The notes under the pieces are model-generated. The model was not told where the DNA came from, searched no databases, and saw only the letters and a list, made by a program, of their open reading frames with translations. This document shows positions 1 to 7,360 of a DNA stretch of 64,000 bases, in pieces. Positions within the stretch are counted from its first letter, which is position 1, and every line of letters begins with the position of its first letter. Source of the DNA: Sporolactobacillus nakayamae (lineage in GTDB: Bacteria > Bacillota > Bacilli > Bacillales > Sporolactobacillaceae); NCBI RefSeq assembly GCF_900113325.1, contig NZ_FOOY01000010.1:1-64000 (forward strand). Reading direction: 5' to 3'. The translations under genes and the position numbers were made by a program.

Positions 1-1
1 T

Positions 2-277
2 ATGAAGAGCTATATTCAGCATATTGATCAGTGGCTCCGGCGAAGAATTCGCCAGATCATTTGGAAACGTTGGAAGAAAGTCAAGACGAGATATAAAAGT
101 CTCATGAAACTTAACGTTCCAAAACCAAAAGCATGGGAATGGGCGAATACACGAAAAGGCTACTGGCGCATCGCCTGTAGCCATATCTTACATCGGTCGA
201 TCACAAACAAAATACTCGAACAGGTGGGACTCAAAAATCTAGTCCATCTGTTCGAGCATGCACACTTAAGCTATTGA
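2..277 (+). CDS. Group II intron reverse transcriptase/maturase, C-terminal part
   Basis: This is the last roughly 90 residues of a group II intron-encoded protein; the rest lies upstream of the window, so the ATG at 2 is probably internal. The basic segment with RRRIRQIIWKRWKK, a gap, and then WRIACSHILHRSITN is typical of the maturase (domain X/GIIM) end of LtrA-type proteins, which bind the intron RNA for splicing and reverse transcription. The stop lies directly in front of intron domain V (278-309), the usual arrangement for an ORF within domain IV. Whether the reverse transcriptase part is intact cannot be seen. Family is clear; subclass is not assigned. Confidence 0.85.
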   Translation: MKSYIQHIDQWLRRRIRQIIWKRWKKVKTRYKSLMKLNVPKPKAWEWANTRKGYWRIACSHILHRSITNKILEQVGLKNLVHLFEHAHLSY

Positions 278-345
278 ACCGCCGTATACGGACCCGTACG
301 TACGGTGGTGTGAGAGGTCGGAGAAATTATCTCCTCCTACTCGAT
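278..345 (+). mobile_element. Group II intron 3' end: domains V and VI
   Basis: Domain V folds cleanly: ACCGCCGTA at 278-286 pairs with TACGGTGGT at 301-309 (one G-U), the inner helix TACGG 287-291 pairs with CCGTA 294-298, and the two-base bulge CG at 299-300 is present. The catalytic triad appears as CGC (280-282). Domain VI is the short hairpin GGAGA 320-324 / TCTCC 330-334, followed by CTACTCGAT, a common bacterial group II 3' splice end, so the intron probably ends at or near 345. The flanking exon to the right is intergenic DNA ahead of glcD. Confidence 0.8.
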
Positions 346-385
346 AAATCAAAACGAAAATGTGAATCACCTTTTCAATAAAAAT

Positions 386-460
386 TTGACAAAATGATGA
401 ATTCTTTTAATAGAATAGTTGTTATTAGTTGATTATAATAGGTTTAAGAAAGCGCTTACC
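386..460 (+). promoter_or_regulatory. glcDF promoter with downstream cre-like site
   Basis: A TTGACA at 386-391 and a TAGAAT at 411-416 (spacing 19, slightly long) form a SigA-type promoter. About 30 bases after the -10 lies AGAAAGCGCTTACC (447-460), which matches the CcpA operator (cre, TGWAARCGYTWNCW) except at the two ends. Its place downstream of the transcription start would suit road-block repression by CcpA. The site is seen in the sequence; the regulation is inferred. Confidence 0.6.
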
Positions 461-482
461 AAAATAGATCGGAGGATCGATC

Positions 483-1913
483 ATGCCATTACACTCGGAA
501 AAAAGGCTCAATAAATTGAAGGCTCAATTAATTGAAATTGCGGGGAATGAAAATGTGGATGATACGACGAGCGGAAGGCTTGTCTATTCGTATGATGCGA
601 CTCCAAATTTTCAGGCGCTGCCGGAAATCGTGGTAGCACCGCGCACGGCTGAAGAAGTTGCCGCTATCCTAAAATTGTGTGGTGAAACGTCAACCCCAGT
701 CTATACGCGAGGCTCTGGCACGAATCTATGTGCTGACACATGTCCGCTCAAAGGCGGCATTGTCTTACTCATGAAGCATCTGAACAAAATTCTGGAATTG
801 GATAGGGAAAATCTTACAATTACGGTTCAGCCTGGAACGATTACAAAAGAGATAAGTGATCTTGTGGAGAAGGATGATCTGTTTTATCCGCCCGATCCAA
901 GCTCGATGAAAATTTCAACCATTGGAGGCAATCTGGCGGAAAATTCGGGAGGGTTACGCGGACTTAAGTACGGTGTCACCAAGGATTATGTTATGGCGCT
1001 TCAAGTCGCATTACCAAATGGAGAGCTGATCCGTACCGGCGGGAAACTGACAAAAGATGTGGCAGGATACGATCTGACACACTTGTTTGTCGGGTCGGAG
1101 GGAACCCTGGGCGTGATCACTGAAGCAACACTGAAGTTAATTCCAAAGCCGGAATCCCAAAAGACGATCCTCGCGCTCTATCAGGATATTGAAGCTGCCG
1201 GACGGTCGGTTTCGGCGATCATCGCCCATAAAATGATTCCGGTTACTTTGGAATTCCTTGATCAAGATACAATCAAGGCGGTGGAAGATTTTGCGCATAT
1301 TGGCTTACCGACCAACGTTAAGGCGATCTTACTGATTGTGCAAGATGGTCCAAAAGAAATTGTTGACCGTGATATTCATAAAATTGCAGAAATCTGTCGC
1401 GGGGAACAGGCGGTAGACGTCCGGCTCGCGTCCTCCGCCGAAGAAGCAGAAGAACTGGCAACGGCCCGTCGTTCGGCTTTAAGCGCGCTCGCACGGTTGA
1501 AACCGACAACCATTTTGGAAGATGCCACGGTTCCTCGTTCGGAGATTGCGGCAATGGTTCGCGCAATCGCTGAGGTCGCTCAAAAATATCAGGTGCGTAT
1601 TTCGACGTTCGGGCATGCAGGCGATGGAAATTTACACCCAACATGTCTTACTGACGCGAGGGATGAAGATGAAATGAATCGAGTGGAAGAAGCGTTTGCT
1701 GAAATTTTTGAAAAAGCAATCGAACTAGGCGGCACTTTGACTGGCGAGCATGGCGTCGGCGTGACCAAAGCCCCGTATCTAGAGTGGAAACTCGGCAAAG
1801 CGGGCATGGAAGTGATGCGGGGAATCAAGCAAGCGATTGATCCAAATGGGATTATGAATCCGGGAAAAGTGTTTGCGGATAAGGCGAAACAAAGGATGGT
1901 GACGGTCAAATGA
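483..1913 (+). CDS. glcD: Glycolate oxidase FAD subunit GlcD
   Basis: A 476-residue FAD-linked oxidase. The N-terminal half is the PCMH-type FAD domain (PRTAEEVAAIL, TRGSGTNL, then ENSGGLRGLKYG near 155), the C-terminal half the FAD-oxidase C domain with HAGDGNLHP near 377 and the signature GEHGVG near 420. GlcD oxidises glycolate (or a related 2-hydroxyacid such as D-lactate) to the 2-oxoacid, passing electrons to the iron-sulfur subunit GlcF, which overlaps it by four bases (ATGA). RBS GGAGG lies 8 bases before the ATG. Length fits the family. Glycolate versus D-lactate as substrate cannot be told from sequence alone. Confidence 0.92.
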   Translation: MPLHSEKRLNKLKAQLIEIAGNENVDDTTSGRLVYSYDATPNFQALPEIVVAPRTAEEVAAILKLCGETSTPVYTRGSGTNLCADTCPLKGGIVLLMKHLNKILELDRENLTITVQPGTITKEISDLVEKDDLFYPPDPSSMKISTIGGNLAENSGGLRGLKYGVTKDYVMALQVALPNGELIRTGGKLTKDVAGYDLTHLFVGSEGTLGVITEATLKLIPKPESQKTILALYQDIEAAGRSVSAIIAHKMIPVTLEFLDQDTIKAVEDFAHIGLPTNVKAILLIVQDGPKEIVDRDIHKIAEICRGEQAVDVRLASSAEEAEELATARRSALSALARLKPTTILEDATVPRSEIAAMVRAIAEVAQKYQVRISTFGHAGDGNLHPTCLTDARDEDEMNRVEEAFAEIFEKAIELGGTLTGEHGVGVTKAPYLEWKLGKAGMEVMRGIKQAIDPNGIMNPGKVFADKAKQRMVTVK

Positions 1914-3238
1914 TGACATCCTCAGAGAAGAAGACTATTCAAAAGGAATTTAAAGAAGAGATGGATTATGATGAACTGCTGAATTGTATGCGCTGCGGTT
2001 TCTGCCTGCCCTCATGTCCGACCTACATTGAAACCGGTCACCAGGAGAAGCATTCACCGCGAGGAAGGATCGCGCTCATGAAAGGTGTAGCCGACGGCCT
2101 CATCGAACCGGACGACGACCTCGCTCACTCACTTGATGTGTGCCTGGGGTGTCGCGCTTGCGAGCCTGTTTGTCCATCTGGCGTGCAGTATGGTCATCTG
2201 CTTGAAGACGCGCGTACTATCCTTCAACGTAATAAGAGGCAGACGGTTGGTGTGAAAATGCTTCGTAAGGGGATTTTTGACGAACTGTTTCCTCGTCAGG
2301 ATCGGATGGAGAAAGTGACCGGATTGATCGGCTTCTACCAGCGCAGCGGCCTTTCAAAGGTGGCGCGAAAAGTCGGCTTTATGAATCTCTTCCCTGAGAG
2401 CATGGCAACGATGGAAAAAGTACTTCCGGAAGTTCCGAAACGGAGCGTGATGAAGCAACGTCCTCGATTTTTCGAACATGAAGGCGAGAAGAAAGCGACC
2501 GTCGCCTTATTTGCAGGCTGTCTTATGGATACGATGTTCTTTGACACCAATAATGCGACAATCAAACTGTTACGAAAAGCGGGATGCGACGTCTTGATTC
2601 CCGAGAATCAGCTTTGCTGCGGCGCGCTTCACGGACATAACGGTGAACTGGAAAAATCGAAGCAGCTTGCGAAACAAAACATTGAAGCGTTTGAAGCGGC
2701 AGAGGCAGATTACATTATTACAAATGCCGGAGGATGCAGCGCTTTTCTGATTGATTATGATCATCTGTTGAAAGATGAGCCTGAATGGTCGGAGCGTGCA
2801 AAGCATTTTGTCGGTAAATTAAAGGACATCTCTAGGATACTTGTCGAACTGGATTTCCAGAAAACACATCGATTGCAATTGCCGGATCAAATCATCACTT
2901 ATCAAGACTCGTGTCATTTACGTAATGTCATGAAAACATTCAATGAACCGAGAATTCTCTTAAAGGCGATTGAAGGCGTTCATTTTGTGGAATTGGAGGG
3001 TGCCGACACATGCTGCGGTTCTGCAGGGGATTATAATATCGTTCAGCCGGAAATGGCGATGCAGATCCTTGATCATAAAATGGAAAAAGTGGCGGATACA
3101 TGTGCCCAAATCATTGTGACCGCGAATCCCGGCTGCCTTTTGGAAATGAAGCTAGGCGTCGAGAGGGCTCATAAAAGCAATGAGGTGCGCGCGATGCATA
3201 TCGCCGATGTATTGGTTGAAGCCTTAGTAAACGAATAA
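1910..3238 (+). CDS. glcF: Glycolate oxidase iron-sulfur subunit GlcF
   Basis: 442 residues. Two 4Fe-4S ferredoxin-type clusters are at the N-terminus (CMRCGFCLPSCP near 26 and CLGCRACEPVCP near 77), followed by two CCG domains of the heterodisulfide-reductase type, with CCGALHG near 236 and CCGSAGDYN near 367. This is the standard architecture of GlcF, the electron-transfer partner of GlcD. The start ATG overlaps the glcD stop (ATGA), indicating translational coupling in a two-gene operon. Transcription probably ends at the strong hairpin at 3251-3292. A GlcE-type subunit is not present in the window, as in other Bacillales. Confidence 0.92.
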   Translation: MMTSSEKKTIQKEFKEEMDYDELLNCMRCGFCLPSCPTYIETGHQEKHSPRGRIALMKGVADGLIEPDDDLAHSLDVCLGCRACEPVCPSGVQYGHLLEDARTILQRNKRQTVGVKMLRKGIFDELFPRQDRMEKVTGLIGFYQRSGLSKVARKVGFMNLFPESMATMEKVLPEVPKRSVMKQRPRFFEHEGEKKATVALFAGCLMDTMFFDTNNATIKLLRKAGCDVLIPENQLCCGALHGHNGELEKSKQLAKQNIEAFEAAEADYIITNAGGCSAFLIDYDHLLKDEPEWSERAKHFVGKLKDISRILVELDFQKTHRLQLPDQIITYQDSCHLRNVMKTFNEPRILLKAIEGVHFVELEGADTCCGSAGDYNIVQPEMAMQILDHKMEKVADTCAQIIVTANPGCLLEMKLGVERAHKSNEVRAMHIADVLVEALVNE

Positions 3239-3250
3239 AATGGGCTCTAT

Positions 3251-3292
3251 AAAACACAAACAGCCGATGTACACCGGCTGTTTGTGTTTTTA
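3251..3292. terminator. Terminator between glcF and the sspL-like gene
   Basis: A 16-base inverted repeat (AAAACACAAACAGCCG at 3251-3266 with its complement at 3275-3290) followed by a T-rich run. It can act for glcF on the plus strand and, being directly after the stop of the sspL-like gene, also on the minus strand. Confidence 0.85.
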
Positions 3293-3427
3293 TTTGTTTT
3301 TTCTTGCACGCTCTTCCAATTTAGAAGCAGATGACTGCGGGTCATCTTTCGCGCGTCCGGCAGGCGTGACGCTGCTTGCAGTCGCGCCCTTATTTGATCG
3401 GTATTCCTTTTTCCTCGCTTCAGACAT
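3290..3427 (-). CDS. sspL: Small acid-soluble spore protein, SspL-like
   Basis: A 45-residue ORF that starts MSEARKKEYR and ends SKLEERARKNK, with VTPAGR in the middle. The layout (basic N-terminus, VTPxG motif, acidic/asparagine stretch, then LEERA-K near the end) resembles the minor SASP SspL of Bacillus. The protein is very hydrophilic and lysine-rich. RBS AGGGGG stands about 9 bases before the ATG. Its stop codon abuts the terminator shared with glcF. SspL-type proteins are made in the forespore and packed in the spore core; their function is not well understood. The assignment rests on motif similarity recalled by eye. Confidence 0.65.
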   Translation of the reverse strand: MSEARKKEYRSNKGATASSVTPAGRAKDDPQSSASKLEERARKNK

Positions 3428-3482
3428 TATCGCATTCCCCCTGAATATTAGTATGCGATAACGTCTTGTTTCCCATACAGGA

Positions 3483-3947
3483 TTATAATAACTTACTCAT
3501 ATTAATGTCCGTTGTCTGGTAGCCTAATTTCTGATAAACATGATAAGCGCGTTCGTTAGTCGCAAACACATGCAGACTGATCTTGACGATTCCGAGCGCG
3601 CGGCAATACGCGAAAAGTGTTTGCATCGCCATTTGCCCGATTCCATGATTACGATAAGCTTCAAAAATTTCAAAGTCATAGATGAAAGCTTCTTTTCGTT
3701 CCGGGGACACATACAACCAGAAGATACCGACCTTTGTACCCGAGGCGTCTACTAATGAAAGAAACTTATGGTTTGGTGTCGCATAGCCTTGGGGCAGCAA
3801 GCGGCTTATCTCGGCGCGCGCGTTCATTAATGCGCGATCCGCGGGCCACGTGCCGTTCTTTTGTTTTTCTTTCGCATATTCATTCGTTGAATAGTCTAGA
3901 TAAGGCGCAAAATCAATCTCCGGCATATCGGTTATCAAAATACTCAT
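3483..3947 (-). CDS. GNAT-family N-acetyltransferase
   Basis: A 154-residue acetyltransferase of the GNAT fold. The acetyl-CoA binding motif is visible as FEAYRNHGIGQMAMQTLFAYCR, shortened here to its core R-N-H-G-I-G, followed by the beta-5 segment VKISLHVFATNERAYHVYQKLGY (A-x-x-Y-x-K-x-G-F/Y), typical of RimI-like enzymes. An upstream ATG in the same frame at 3965 is unlikely because the RBS GGAGGT lies between it and the ATG at 3947. The acetylated substrate is unknown. It lies 18 bases downstream of the stop of the DUF402 gene and is probably co-transcribed with it. Confidence 0.85.
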   Translation of the reverse strand: MSILITDMPEIDFAPYLDYSTNEYAKEKQKNGTWPADRALMNARAEISRLLPQGYATPNHKFLSLVDASGTKVGIFWLYVSPERKEAFIYDFEIFEAYRNHGIGQMAMQTLFAYCRALGIVKISLHVFATNERAYHVYQKLGYQTTDINMSKLL

Positions 3948-3965
3948 TGTAGAACCTCCAATCAT

Positions 3966-4517
3966 TCAATTGGAAAAAGTGCCGCGCACATCCCGTACCA
4001 ACATTAGGAAGTGCTCCGGGTTTTTCTTGATGGAGCGCATAAGCCCCTGCGCGGTTCGCCATGCTTTCTCATACATTTCTGCAGTGATGATTCCATTATC
4101 CAACGCTTCCGTTAATTCATCTTCATCCACGAGATAGAGTCGATGGTTGGGGAAGAGGATAAGATCAAGATAAAGGTCGTCAAACCATGGCGTGCCGAGC
4201 TCATCATGCCCGACTTGATGAATGACATCAAAATAACATTGTACGAGTCGGCCGTTTGCGTTAAACATCGCTGTCAGGACAAATTGCGGTGTATGTGCAG
4301 GGAAAAGCTGCAGCCACGTATAGTTCTGATCGACTGTTTTTGTACGCACCCCACCGTAAACAACAGACAACGGCGCTTTGATTTCGTTAAATTGAATCAG
4401 AACAGCCTCACCATGAAAAGAAGGCCACATAAACTGTTTTTTGCGTATGCGACTTGAGATGATTCGTCGCCAGCCGCGCCTGTCCGCATATTTTCGTTTC
4501 ATTTTCGACAGTTTCAC
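3966..4517 (-). CDS. ygaC: DUF402 family protein, YgaC-like (nucleoside di/triphosphatase fold)
   Basis: 183 residues from the GTG at 4517; RBS AAGGTG precedes it, while the frame extends upstream without another good site. The region VYGGVRTKTVDQNYTWLQLFP and WFDDLYLDLILFPNHRLYLVDEDELTEAL (shortened here to D-D-L-Y-L-D and L-V-D-E-D-E-L) is the DUF402 core, with the acidic cluster that binds metal in the related nucleoside tri- and diphosphatase (Ntdp) proteins. Length is close to that of B. subtilis YgaC. Hydrolysis of nucleotide phosphates is family knowledge and has not been shown for this branch. Confidence 0.75.
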   Translation of the reverse strand: MKLSKMKRKYADRRGWRRIISSRIRKKQFMWPSFHGEAVLIQFNEIKAPLSVVYGGVRTKTVDQNYTWLQLFPAHTPQFVLTAMFNANGRLVQCYFDVIHQVGHDELGTPWFDDLYLDLILFPNHRLYLVDEDELTEALDNGIITAEMYEKAWRTAQGLMRSIKKNPEHFLMLVRDVRGTFSN

Positions 4518-4726
4518 AACATCACCTTCTGTCCTATCTGTTATTGTAACGTAATACACCAAAAAATGGAGATTCTGAGTTGATTTTATCCGATGACACC
4601 TACTTGTTTCTCCTAATACCAAACTATGTATAGTTCTGACTTTTGAAAACTTATCCAAATCATTTTCGGTTGAATTTATCGGTATTCATGTTATTTTCTG
4701 CTTTTTCATGCGATAGAATGCACTCA

Positions 4727-4780
4727 TGAAAAAAGAAACACAGGACGACTTTTCTGAAGCATGTCAGAAAAATCGTCCTG
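4727..4780 (-). terminator. Terminator of the YdjO-like gene
   Basis: Inverted repeat CAGGACGA...TCGTCCTG, extended by TTTTCTGA/TCAGAAAA with one mismatch, at 4741-4780. On the minus strand it is followed by a run of T residues (4740-4728), as expected for an intrinsic terminator. Confidence 0.75.
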
Positions 4781-4828
4781 CTCTATTAAGCGGATCTAAG
4801 TTTAATCATTTGATGTAAGAACTTGTGG

Positions 4829-5011
4829 TCAATCAATGACCGGCAGCATTTTTGTTTCTTTTTTCATTTCCGAATGGCAAAGCGGACATTTTGGTGTCTC
4901 CTCGAAGGAGAACGCATCGCGCATCCACCCCGAGCATGAGTCGTTCGTACATTTCCAGATTGCTGTTTCTGCTTCAGGAACCGGTTCTTGCGGGCCTCGA
5001 TTAAATCCCAT
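4829..5011 (-). CDS. ydjO: Cold-inducible protein YdjO-like
   Basis: 60 residues with a small zinc-ribbon-like pattern: AIWKCTNDSCSGWMRDAF, then FEETPKCPLCHSEM and a KMLP near the end. The combination of CxxxxC..GWMR..F and CPLC is characteristic of the YdjO family, found in Bacillus as a cold-shock induced protein of unknown function. RBS AGGAAAGGGG precedes the ATG. It has its own promoter (5045-5073) and terminator (4727-4780), so it is a single-gene unit. Confidence 0.75.
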   Translation of the reverse strand: MGFNRGPQEPVPEAETAIWKCTNDSCSGWMRDAFSFEETPKCPLCHSEMKKETKMLPVID

Positions 5012-5044
5012 TGATTAAAAATCCCCTTTCCTGTTAATCTTACT

Positions 5045-5073
5045 ATTATATGATTTTTTCTGAAATTTATCAA
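5045..5073 (-). promoter_or_regulatory. Promoter of the YdjO-like gene
   Basis: On the minus strand TTGATA (5073-5068) and TATAAT (5050-5045) are separated by 17 bases, a near-consensus SigA promoter, leaving a leader of about 30 bases before the start at 5011. Confidence 0.7.
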
Positions 5074-5102
5074 ATTTTATGCTCGAATGGCGCAACTGAG
5101 TA

Positions 5103-6218
5103 TTACTCCGAAATCCCCGTCTGTTTAATTGTTACGTCGACTTTGCAGTGGAAACGGGCATTTGCGTAGCGTTCCGGCCATGACTTTCCATCGAAATTGC
5201 GTGTGTAGCTGCGCACATGCTGCCCCAATTGAAGCGGATCGATTCCCTTCCTTTGAAAACGGCGAACGAGTTGAGCCGACTGTTTGGCCATATGCCTGTT
5301 TAACTTTTTCTCCATGACCGGACTGCTTGCTTTGCTGAGACTTTTCGGATAAGCCTGTCTCACTTGCGCGCTGACGTTCACCGATGCGTAGATGTCGGGC
5401 GCAGCGCTGTTTCCGTTTTTAACTTTATAGTTCACATCAGTATGAACGTTTTTAAAAGCAATGTGTTTGTTCGGGGCAAATTCATAGTCATAGACGCCTT
5501 GGTTAAATTTTTGAAAGAGCATTTTAAACGTGAACACTCTATTCTCGCTAAGGCGCATAACATATTTGTCATTCTTAAATAAAGCGAGTCCGTGCATGGC
5601 AATATGGTCACCTTGCTTACGAATTATAGGAAGAAACGGGTCCATATAGTCGCCATAATAGGCGTACATGAAGGACTCCATTGTACTTTCCGGATAATTT
5701 TGCTCCGTGTTTTGCTCAATCATATCTTGAATATAACGGGCAACCGGAATTTGTGTTTGATAGTCCGCAGACGTCAGTAATTTCCGGCAGCTGCCTTCTA
5801 CAACCGCAAAATTCATATCGCGTGGTGAGTCAGGATCGCGATTTCTTAAATCAATTTGTTTGTACAAACCTTTTTTTGCCATGGCCGTGTTAAACAGCAT
5901 AAGCCGTATTTTGCCAACGCGAATGGGCATTTGTCCGGATTGTTGAAAACGGTCGACAAGCGATTTGCCGTCGTAGGTCACTCCGCTAAGATGACGCAGC
6001 ATCGATGCGGTCGTCGGCAGGCCGGCGCCGGCGCTTCCAGGGTTTGGATTTTCAACATAGTTCGGCATGGTAATGGTTCCCATCACTTTCTCATTCCCAA
6101 GATAGTCAACCCCCTCTGCTTCAACAAGCAGAACATCGTCGATGATGCTGGTTGGCAAACACCCGGACAGAAAGAGTATAGCAATCAAGGGCGCGATAAG
6201 GACTGCCTTTTGTTTCAT
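5103..6218 (-). CDS. gerC: Spore germination lipoprotein, Ger(x)C family
   Basis: 371 residues. The N-terminus is a lipoprotein signal peptide (lipobox LSGC at residues 18-21), so the mature protein would be lipid-anchored on the outer face of the inner spore membrane. The body is the Ger(x)C domain, the C subunit of nutrient germinant receptors. It begins inside the last codons of the GerB gene (four-base overlap ATGA), with RBS AAGGAG 9 bases upstream, and is the last gene of the operon. Which nutrient triggers the receptor cannot be read from the sequence, so the symbol is generic. Confidence 0.88.
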   Translation of the reverse strand: MKQKAVLIAPLIAILFLSGCLPTSIIDDVLLVEAEGVDYLGNEKVMGTITMPNYVENPNPGSAGAGLPTTASMLRHLSGVTYDGKSLVDRFQQSGQMPIRVGKIRLMLFNTAMAKKGLYKQIDLRNRDPDSPRDMNFAVVEGSCRKLLTSADYQTQIPVARYIQDMIEQNTEQNYPESTMESFMYAYYGDYMDPFLPIIRKQGDHIAMHGLALFKNDKYVMRLSENRVFTFKMLFQKFNQGVYDYEFAPNKHIAFKNVHTDVNYKVKNGNSAAPDIYASVNVSAQVRQAYPKSLSKASSPVMEKKLNRHMAKQSAQLVRRFQRKGIDPLQLGQHVRSYTRNFDGKSWPERYANARFHCKVDVTIKQTGISE

Positions 6219-7327
6219 GACGCAGCGCTCCTTCCACGTTTTTTCTTAATCCACTGACAAAACAAGAGGATTGGAAGATAGATATAGATAATCAGCACAC
6301 CGTACGTTGCATACACATCGTTTAATCGCTTTACTTGGAGTCCGCTATGGATCATCGTTGTCCCTGCAATCATCAAAGCGAGAATAACGATCAGCGAATA
6401 TTTCATTTTAATCTTTGGTACTGTGAATTTTACAGCTCGAGCGATAATCCAACTGCATAAGCAGACTTTAGGGATGGTGGCCCACAGCAAAAGAACAATC
6501 GCAATGATATCGATGTGTTCAACAAGAGGAAAGCGGACACTTTTCCAATAAGCGACCGTCGGCCAAATGGTGTTCTGCAGCTCGCCTTGACTGAAATAAG
6601 CAATCGCAAGAATGAGCGTTGTTGTATAAAAATAAACGGTTGTCAGTGCACTGCGAAACGCCCATTTACGTGCTTCGCGCGGATTACTGATAAACGGATA
6701 GACATAAAGCAGCAATTCAAACCCCAAATACACATGCGTGAGTTCATAACAAGACTTCAGCAGTGCTGCCGGCGAGTGGTCAACAAGGGGCAGCAAATTT
6801 TCGAACTGAGCATGAGGGACAATAAAGAGAGTCAGGATACTCAGCGGCACCAAATAGATGAAGCTGAGCAGACAGACGCCGGCGATCGTTCGCATGCCAC
6901 CGCTGACAATATACCAGGCAATGAGACAAAAGATAAGCGAAAACAGAAACATTGACATTTGCGGAAACACCCATACATGTACAATTTCAATGTAACTACG
7001 TAAACTCATAATGGCGAAGAGGAGCACATGCGTAACGGTGAAGAGATTCAGTATGGTTCCGATACGTCTTCCGAAAATACGGGTATGGATCGAAAAAAGG
7101 TCGGGCATACCGAATTGACGTTCATTCTCCAGAAGGCGCAGAACAACCCAAAGAATGCCAAGACTAAGAGCACCGCTGATGAGCGATGCGAGCCATGCGT
7201 CTTGCTGGCTATACTTGGTTATGATTTGCTGGAACGAGAGATAACCGATTCCAATCTGCATGACCTGTGGAATAAAAAAGGCAGAAACAGGACCAACTTG
7301 ATGTGCAGGTTTTATCTTATCATTCAT
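6215..7327 (-). CDS. gerB: Spore germination permease-like protein, GerAB family
   Basis: 370 residues, almost entirely hydrophobic with about ten transmembrane segments; start QVGPVSAFFIPQVMQIG and the run FEFELLLY-like segment YLGFELLLYVYPFI (residues about 195-208) are typical of the GerAB/endospore germination permease family (APC superfamily). The B subunit is thought to carry the nutrient-binding pocket of the receptor. RBS GGAGGG is 11 bases from the ATG. The gene lies 33 bases after the A subunit gene and overlaps the C subunit gene. Confidence 0.9.
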   Translation of the reverse strand: MNDKIKPAHQVGPVSAFFIPQVMQIGIGYLSFQQIITKYSQQDAWLASLISGALSLGILWVVLRLLENERQFGMPDLFSIHTRIFGRRIGTILNLFTVTHVLLFAIMSLRSYIEIVHVWVFPQMSMFLFSLIFCLIAWYIVSGGMRTIAGVCLLSFIYLVPLSILTLFIVPHAQFENLLPLVDHSPAALLKSCYELTHVYLGFELLLYVYPFISNPREARKWAFRSALTTVYFYTTTLILAIAYFSQGELQNTIWPTVAYWKSVRFPLVEHIDIIAIVLLLWATIPKVCLCSWIIARAVKFTVPKIKMKYSLIVILALMIAGTTMIHSGLQVKRLNDVYATYGVLIIYIYLPILLFCQWIKKKRGRSAAS

Positions 7328-7360
7328 AGAGCGTCAGACCCTCCATTTAGAGAAAGGTAA

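Noticed and set aside
3240-3461. Plus-strand 73-codon frame across the glcF terminator
   Set aside because: It starts inside the terminator and is antisense to the better supported sspL-like gene.
6515-6955. Plus-strand 146-codon frame
   Set aside because: Antisense shadow of the ger permease gene; no ribosome site or recognisable motif.
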